From the NCBI GenBank assembly GCA_022446795.1, contig JAKVBX010000004.1, positions 169,722-233,721 of the forward strand: DNA of 64,000 nt, written 5' to 3'. Below are positions 59,640-64,000 of the stretch, piece by piece (within the stretch, counting starts at the first letter, position 1; every line of letters starts with the position of its first letter). A program made the translations under genes and the position numbers. The notes beneath the pieces are model-generated. The model was not told the DNA's origin, searched no databases, and worked only from the letters and a program-made list of their open reading frames with translations. The DNA is from Phycisphaerales bacterium (GTDB lineage: Bacteria > Planctomycetota > Phycisphaerae > Phycisphaerales > SM1A02).

Positions 59640-60095
59640 ATGCGTGCTCAATCCATCACCAGCCTGCTGCTTGTCGCCATCGCCCTCCAGGGCGTGTTCG
59701 GCAGCCTTCGCGACAGCGTCGTGATCCATCTTGGTGGCAGCCATACCCATGAGCACCACCATCACCATCATCACGATCATGGCTGCCATGACCATCATGG
59801 CGAGCACGGCCACCATCACTGCGACCATCACGACGACCAGTTGGCGACCGATGACCACCACGGCTGCTGCCAGGGCACGGACCTCGAGGTCGACCTGGTC
59901 ATGCTTCTGGCCCTGCCGCGAGGGACCGAGGTGGAACTCGATCTCCAGGCCATACCAGTACCGTCATTCCACGCCACGATCAGCCAGCCCACGTCACCGT
60001 GCGCCCTGCTCCGTGGTCCGCCACCGAAGCTGATGGACGACCCCGGTGGCAGACACCGGATGGCCGTCGTCCGCTCGACCCGGCTCCTGGTCTGA
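59640..60095 (+). CDS. Histidine-rich exported metal-binding protein
   Basis: A 151-residue protein with a signal peptide (MRAQSITSLLLVAIALQGVFG) and an exceptional His-rich stretch at about residues 34-75, in which H alternates with D, E, G and C (HTHEHHHHHHHDHGCHDHHG, then HHHCDHHDD). The remainder is unremarkable. It would bind Zn, Ni, Co or Cu in the periplasm and hand it to, or buffer it for, the CzcCBA-like pump encoded next. Similar His-rich proteins are common beside czc, cus and ncc loci. A TGGACA-N17-GATACT promoter-like pair ends 9 nt before the ATG (59602-59630), with no Shine-Dalgarno sequence. Confidence 0.75.
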   Translation: MRAQSITSLLLVAIALQGVFGSLRDSVVIHLGGSHTHEHHHHHHHDHGCHDHHGEHGHHHCDHHDDQLATDDHHGCCQGTDLEVDLVMLLALPRGTEVELDLQAIPVPSFHATISQPTSPCALLRGPPPKLMDDPGGRHRMAVVRSTRLLV

Positions 60096-60180
60096 ATTCC
60101 AGGCAACGACCCTGATGGCACCTTCATGACTCCGGTCATGCAGGCTGTGTTGCTGTGAATTCCGGCAGGAGTGCCTTGTC

Positions 60181-61647
60181 ATGTCAGTTGTTTCGCCACC
60201 GCCCACACGGCGCTACCCGTGGCGTGCTTCCAATTCGATTCTCGCGATGGTGATGCTGGTGGGTTGCCAGTCCTACGAGCCCGTGCCGCTGGACATCAGG
60301 ACCTACCGCCTCTCCCTCGACAGTCGACTGGTCGATACCGAACCGGTCTCCGACTTTGCCCAACGCCTCCAGGCGTCCGGCGGGGACGTACCCACTCGGT
60401 TCGATCCCGGCGATGGGATCTCGTCCGCCGAGGGCGAAGTCCTGGCGCTGTTCTACAACCCCGACCTGCGAATCGCTCGCCTCGAGGCCGGCGTCGCCCT
60501 CGCCAACAAGGAGACGGCGGGGCTGTGGGATGACCCGGTCTTCGGCTTCGATGCCGCCGAGATCATCTCTCCCCCGACGCCCTTTGAATGGGGAGCGATG
60601 GGACGCCTGACCATCCCCATCTCGGGTCGACTTGATGTCGAGAAGGCCCGCGCCGGGGCGGCCTATGAATCCCAGTTGCGGGCCGTGGTTGATGCCGAGT
60701 GGCAGGTTCGAGCCGAACTTCGCCGCCGGTGGGCCCGGTGGACCGCCGCCGTCGAACATCGTGAACTGCTCGGTGAGATCATCAGCCAGTTGGATGAGAT
60801 CAGTGACATCGCCGATCAGCTCGCGAAACTCGGCGAACTGAACCGGGTTGAACGACGCCTGCTGCGGATCGAGTTGGCCGACCGGCAGGTCCAGTCCAGC
60901 CAGGCCAGCGTGAACGTGATCGAGGCCGAGCGGGCGCTGCTGGAAGTCCTCGGCCTGCCCCCCACCGCCGCTTCCATGCTCCTGCCGGACTTCCCCGGAA
61001 CGGACCTCCCGGAAGTCGACGACGTGACGGCCCGCCTGATCGAGTGCAATACCGAGCTCGCCGTTCACTTCGCGGACTACCAGGTGGCCGAGGAAACGCT
61101 TCGCCTGGAGATCACGAAGCAGTTCCCGGACATCGTGATCGGTTCCGGCTATGGAACGCAGTTCAATGACCACCGGGTCATGTTCGGTGTTTCGATTCCC
61201 GTGCCCATCCTGAATGCCAACAAGGCCCCGATTGCCGAAGCCACGGCGCAACGAGAGGTCGTCCGGGCCCAGGCCGAGACGGCCTTCGCCCGGATCTGGC
61301 GTGAGTTGTCCGCCGCGAACGCCTCGCTGGCGCTCAAGCAGGCCCAGCATGCCGAGTACCAGGACGAGGTCGTCCCGTTGTTGACCGAGCAGAACACCGA
61401 CCTCGCTCGAATCGCTGAACTGGGAGAAGTCGACCTCTTCGTTCTCCTGGAGACCCTGACCCGGACCTACCAGACCAAGCGACGGCTGATCGACCTGCAG
61501 GTCGAGCAGCTCGACGCCGCCATCACCGTTCACCGGATTCTCGGGCCCGCCCGGCCCGAGCGGCCGGCCCCGGTGAATGGCACCCCTGGTGCCGACAACC
61601 CGCCTCGAGAATCGGATGACGCCCTCGTGGCCGGAGATAGAAAATGA
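60181..61647 (+). CDS. CzcC-like outer-membrane efflux lipoprotein (TolC family)
   Basis: A 488-residue TolC-family protein with a probable lipoprotein signal (SILAMVMLVGC, Cys at about residue 29). It has two long outer-membrane-efflux repeats: ALFYNPDLRIARLEAGVALANKE ... and LIECNTELAVHFADYQVAEETLRLEITKQFPDIVIGSGYG, each followed by a long alpha-helical hairpin (for example ALLEVLGLPP and ERRLLRIELADRQVQ). It forms the exit duct of a tripartite heavy-metal pump. It starts the czcCBA-like transcription unit; GGAG lies about 11 nt before the ATG. The stop overlaps the adaptor start by 4 bp. Confidence 0.87.
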   Translation: MSVVSPPPTRRYPWRASNSILAMVMLVGCQSYEPVPLDIRTYRLSLDSRLVDTEPVSDFAQRLQASGGDVPTRFDPGDGISSAEGEVLALFYNPDLRIARLEAGVALANKETAGLWDDPVFGFDAAEIISPPTPFEWGAMGRLTIPISGRLDVEKARAGAAYESQLRAVVDAEWQVRAELRRRWARWTAAVEHRELLGEIISQLDEISDIADQLAKLGELNRVERRLLRIELADRQVQSSQASVNVIEAERALLEVLGLPPTAASMLLPDFPGTDLPEVDDVTARLIECNTELAVHFADYQVAEETLRLEITKQFPDIVIGSGYGTQFNDHRVMFGVSIPVPILNANKAPIAEATAQREVVRAQAETAFARIWRELSAANASLALKQAQHAEYQDEVVPLLTEQNTDLARIAELGEVDLFVLLETLTRTYQTKRRLIDLQVEQLDAAITVHRILGPARPERPAPVNGTPGADNPPRESDDALVAGDRK

Positions 61648-63086
61648 ACGCCCTGACTCGAACACTCATCCTGCTTGCCACATTCATGCTGTCCCTGTGG
61701 TTCCTGCCAGCCTGCGATGGCGATCGCGATCAATCCCAGCAGGCGGCCGAGGCACACGAGGACACGACCCCGACCAATCGCGTCGCCATCCCGTCTGCCG
61801 TTCGCTCCAACCTGGGGATCACGTTCGCCACCGCGGAACGTCGTCGCATCAAGGAGACGTTGCGGGCGCCCGGTCGATTCGAATACCTCCCCACCGCGAT
61901 CCGGGAATACCGCACCGCGGTGCCTGGCCGGGTAGAAGTACTGGTCGAGCAGTTCCAACAGGTGCAGGAAGGCGATCCCCTCTACCGGATCGACTCCCCC
62001 GCCTGGCGGGAACTCCAGAAGACCATTGCCGAGGCGGGGGCGACAGCCTCATCGCTTGAAGCGACGATGGAGTCCTACCCCCAGTTGTTCGCGGCGCACA
62101 AGCGTCATGAACGCAGCCTGCAGGAGAGCCTGAAGATCTGGATGTCACGCGTCGAGCGACTCGAGGCGCTCCAGGATGCCGGTGGTGGTCGTCGAAGCGA
62201 GTACACCGCGGCCCTGGATGCCCTGGTCAAGGCCGAGGCGGAACTGGCGAAGGTCAACGAAGAGGACGTGGAACTGGAAGCGGCCCGGCTGCGGACACGG
62301 GCCTCGCTGGAAGCGGCCAGGGCGCAGTTCGACCTGGCCGTGGAGACGGCGGCGTCGTTCCTGGACATGGATCGCCGCGCCCTCCTGGAGCCCTCTTCCA
62401 CGAATCGAGATGCCCCCGCCGTGTGGCGCACCATCAACGTGATCGAGGTGCGAGCCGTGACCAACGGCATCGTCGAGAAGATCGCCGTGACCAATGGTGC
62501 CTGGGTCGAGCAGGGAACCAACGTGGTCACGGTCGTTCAACCCGACCGGCTGCGATTCCATGCATCGGGCCTGCAGAGCGATCTTGGTGTTCTTCGTGAT
62601 GGCCTGGAGGTCACCATCGTGCCGCCGGCACCGACTTCCACCGGGACCGCCATTCCCATGACCGAGACCATGAGTGGCACCCTGACCCTCGGGCTGACGG
62701 GAGATGCGGATGACCGCACGGTCGACCTGCACGTGATTCCCGACGACCTGGCGGACTGGGCACGACCCGGCGTCACGGCTCAACTGGAAATCGTGACGGA
62801 TTCGACTCGTGCGCCGGAACTGTCGATTCCCCTGTCCGCGGTCCAGCGTGATGGGTTGCAGCCGGTCATCTTCCGTCGCGCGCCGGACAACCCCAACGAG
62901 GCGATCCGCCTCGAGGCCGATCTCGGCGTCGACGATGGTCGCTGGATCGCCGTGCTCAGCGGCCTTCGTGACGGTGACCAGGTCGTGCTTGATGGCGGCT
63001 TCCAGTTGATGCTCGCAACCAGCGGCACGATGCCCACGGGTGGACACTTCCACGCCGATGGCACGTTCCACGAGGGAGATCACTGA
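61644..63086 (+). CDS. CzcB-like periplasmic adaptor (membrane fusion lipoprotein)
   Basis: A 480-residue membrane-fusion protein of the heavy-metal RND class. The signal peptide ends in lipobox LPAC (ATFMLSLWFLPAC). The barrel-sandwich/lipoyl part is RTAVPGRVEVLVEQFQQVQEGDPLYRID, a long helical hairpin follows (residues about 120-260), and the second half-motif is VIEVRAVTNGIVEKIAVTNGAWVEQGTNVVTVV. The beta-barrel domain and a C-terminal MPD end in MPTGGHFHADGTFHEGDH, a His-rich tail that may bind metal. It links the inner-membrane pump to the outer-membrane duct. The ATGA overlap and GGAGA upstream show coupling with czcC. Confidence 0.88.
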   Translation: MNALTRTLILLATFMLSLWFLPACDGDRDQSQQAAEAHEDTTPTNRVAIPSAVRSNLGITFATAERRRIKETLRAPGRFEYLPTAIREYRTAVPGRVEVLVEQFQQVQEGDPLYRIDSPAWRELQKTIAEAGATASSLEATMESYPQLFAAHKRHERSLQESLKIWMSRVERLEALQDAGGGRRSEYTAALDALVKAEAELAKVNEEDVELEAARLRTRASLEAARAQFDLAVETAASFLDMDRRALLEPSSTNRDAPAVWRTINVIEVRAVTNGIVEKIAVTNGAWVEQGTNVVTVVQPDRLRFHASGLQSDLGVLRDGLEVTIVPPAPTSTGTAIPMTETMSGTLTLGLTGDADDRTVDLHVIPDDLADWARPGVTAQLEIVTDSTRAPELSIPLSAVQRDGLQPVIFRRAPDNPNEAIRLEADLGVDDGRWIAVLSGLRDGDQVVLDGGFQLMLATSGTMPTGGHFHADGTFHEGDH

Positions 63087-63089
63087 GCC

Positions 63090-64000
63090 ATGCTCCAATC
63101 GCTGATTGGCTTCTCGCTCCGGTTTTCCTCGCTGGTGATTCTCACCGCGGTGTTGTTGACGGGCTTCACGGCCTGGCGGCTGCCGCAGATGAGCGTGGAT
63201 GTCTTCCCGGAGCTCAATGCCCCGACGGTCGTGATCATGTCCGAGGCCGGCGGGCTCGCCGCGGACGAGGTCGAACAGTACGTGACCTTCCCGATCGAGT
63301 CGGCCGTCAACGGGATGACCGGCGTCCGTCGGGTGCGCAGCGCCAGTGCGATCGGGCTCTCGATCATCTGGATCGACCTGGACTGGGGCGCCAATCTCTA
63401 TGACGCCCGGCAACTCGTCAACGAGCGATTGTCGAGCGTGCGGGAGACCCTGCCGCCCGGCGTCGATCCCTTCATCACGCCGATCACCTCGATCGCCGGT
63501 GAGATCATGCTGGTGTCGGTGACGTCGCCCTCGGGCGAAGCCACGCCGCTGGAACTGCGGTCCTATGCCGAGTTCGACCTTCGGAACAAGATTCTCGCCG
63601 TTCCGGGCGTCGCCCAGGTGGTCGCCATCGGCGGCGAACTTCCGGAGTACCAGGTCAATGTCGACCAGGAACGACTGCGGCTCTACGGACTGACGATCAC
63701 CGATGTCGTTCACGCGGCCGGCGGCGCTCACAGCACGGCGAGCGCCGGCTATCTCACGAATGTCAACAGTTTCGAGATCCCCATTCGCCAGCAGAGTCGG
63801 ATCACGCAGGCCAGCGATCTCGCGGGAACGATCATCACGCACCGGGATGGCGTGCCCGTCACGATCGGCCAGGTCGCCGAGGTCCGCCTGGGTCCGGCGC
63901 TGAAGCGTGGCGAAGCCTCCGAGGGCGGGCAACCGGCCGTCATCCTGACGATCCAGAAGTCACCGGGCACCAACACCCTGTCCCTCACGGACAAGATCGA
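63090..64000 (+). CDS. CzcA/CusA-like heavy-metal RND efflux pump (3' end outside window)
   Basis: The first 303 codons of an inner-membrane RND pump of the HME class, a proton-driven exporter of divalent or monovalent metal ions. The N-terminal helix (SSLVILTAVLLTGFTAWRLP) is followed by the family motif DVFPELNAPTVVIMSEAGGLAADEVEQYVTFPIESAVNG, then VRSASAIGLSIIWIDLDWG and the porter-domain block PGVAQVVAIGGELPEYQVNVD. Full-length members are about 1030-1070 residues, so over 700 residues lie outside. The ATG is 3 bp after the adaptor stop, with GGGAG upstream. The charged residues that define metal specificity lie beyond the window, so zinc, cobalt, copper or silver cannot be told apart. 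Confidence 0.92.
   Translation, partial: MLQSLIGFSLRFSSLVILTAVLLTGFTAWRLPQMSVDVFPELNAPTVVIMSEAGGLAADEVEQYVTFPIESAVNGMTGVRRVRSASAIGLSIIWIDLDWGANLYDARQLVNERLSSVRETLPPGVDPFITPITSIAGEIMLVSVTSPSGEATPLELRSYAEFDLRNKILAVPGVAQVVAIGGELPEYQVNVDQERLRLYGLTITDVVHAAGGAHSTASAGYLTNVNSFEIPIRQQSRITQASDLAGTIITHRDGVPVTIGQVAEVRLGPALKRGEASEGGQPAVILTIQKSPGTNTLSLTDKI

Noticed and set aside
1..64000. CRISPR array, insertion sequence or prophage
   Set aside because: No regularly spaced repeats, transposase, integrase or phage structural gene was found in either strand.

Overview
The window looks like chromosomal DNA of a GC-rich planctomycete, most likely of the class Phycisphaerae. Supporting marks are a planctomycete cytochrome c/DUF1549/DUF1553 protein paired with a DUF1501 protein, an ECF sigma factor coupled to a Hanks-type kinase, two PEP-CTERM proteins, an ASPIC/UnbV protein, and five large secreted proteins with dockerin-like double EF-hand tails. 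This placement is inference from protein content; there is no rRNA in the window. I saw no insertion sequence, prophage or CRISPR array.

Region 1 (1-14003) is catabolic. It opens inside a PaaB-like subunit, followed by PaaC and PaaD of phenylacetyl-CoA epoxidase. A 2-oxoacid dehydrogenase set follows (E1 alpha, E1 beta, E2), then two paralogous TlpA-type thioredoxin lipid- or envelope-facing proteins, a dihydrolipoyl-dehydrogenase-like flavoprotein that has lost its redox cysteines, and a small membrane protein. On the other strand lie paaY and paaN, divergent from an amino-acid permease fused to PTS EIIA and RCK-C domains. The arrangement suggests a locus for aromatic amino acid or phenylacetate use, with the dehydrogenase possibly making phenylacetyl-CoA from phenylpyruvate.

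Region 2 (14004-24435) is mixed housekeeping: a ribbon-helix-helix-like protein divergent from an HdeD-like protein, a TPR protein, a tRNA-Arg(CCT), a cupin, glpK-glpD for glycerol use, a formylglycine-generating enzyme, a peroxiredoxin, and a tandem pair of PEP-CTERM proteins. A hairpin with a T-tract at 20888-20920 points to an unannotated plus-strand RNA.

Region 3 (24436-41000) is signalling and large envelope proteins: a membrane Ser/Thr kinase, a giant FG-GAP protein, the DUF1553-DUF1501 operon, a DUF2891 protein, an ECF sigma factor translationally coupled to a second kinase, and a beta-helix protein.

Region 4 (41001-59464) is an accessory stretch of secreted proteins: a coiled-coil protein with a Gly/Lys tail, a papain-like protease, an ASPIC lipoprotein with a TPR partner, a LamG-metallophosphoesterase, a tandem-domain EEP hydrolase, a CotH-type protein, a sialidase and a subtilase-beta-helix fusion.

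Region 5 (59640-64000) is a heavy-metal efflux operon: a His-rich exported protein, then CzcC-, CzcB- and CzcA-like genes, the last cut by the window end.

A recurring signal spans all regions: a TANNNT hexamer followed by about 6 nt and then the start codon, which suggests frequent leaderless transcription. It also helps to choose several start codons.
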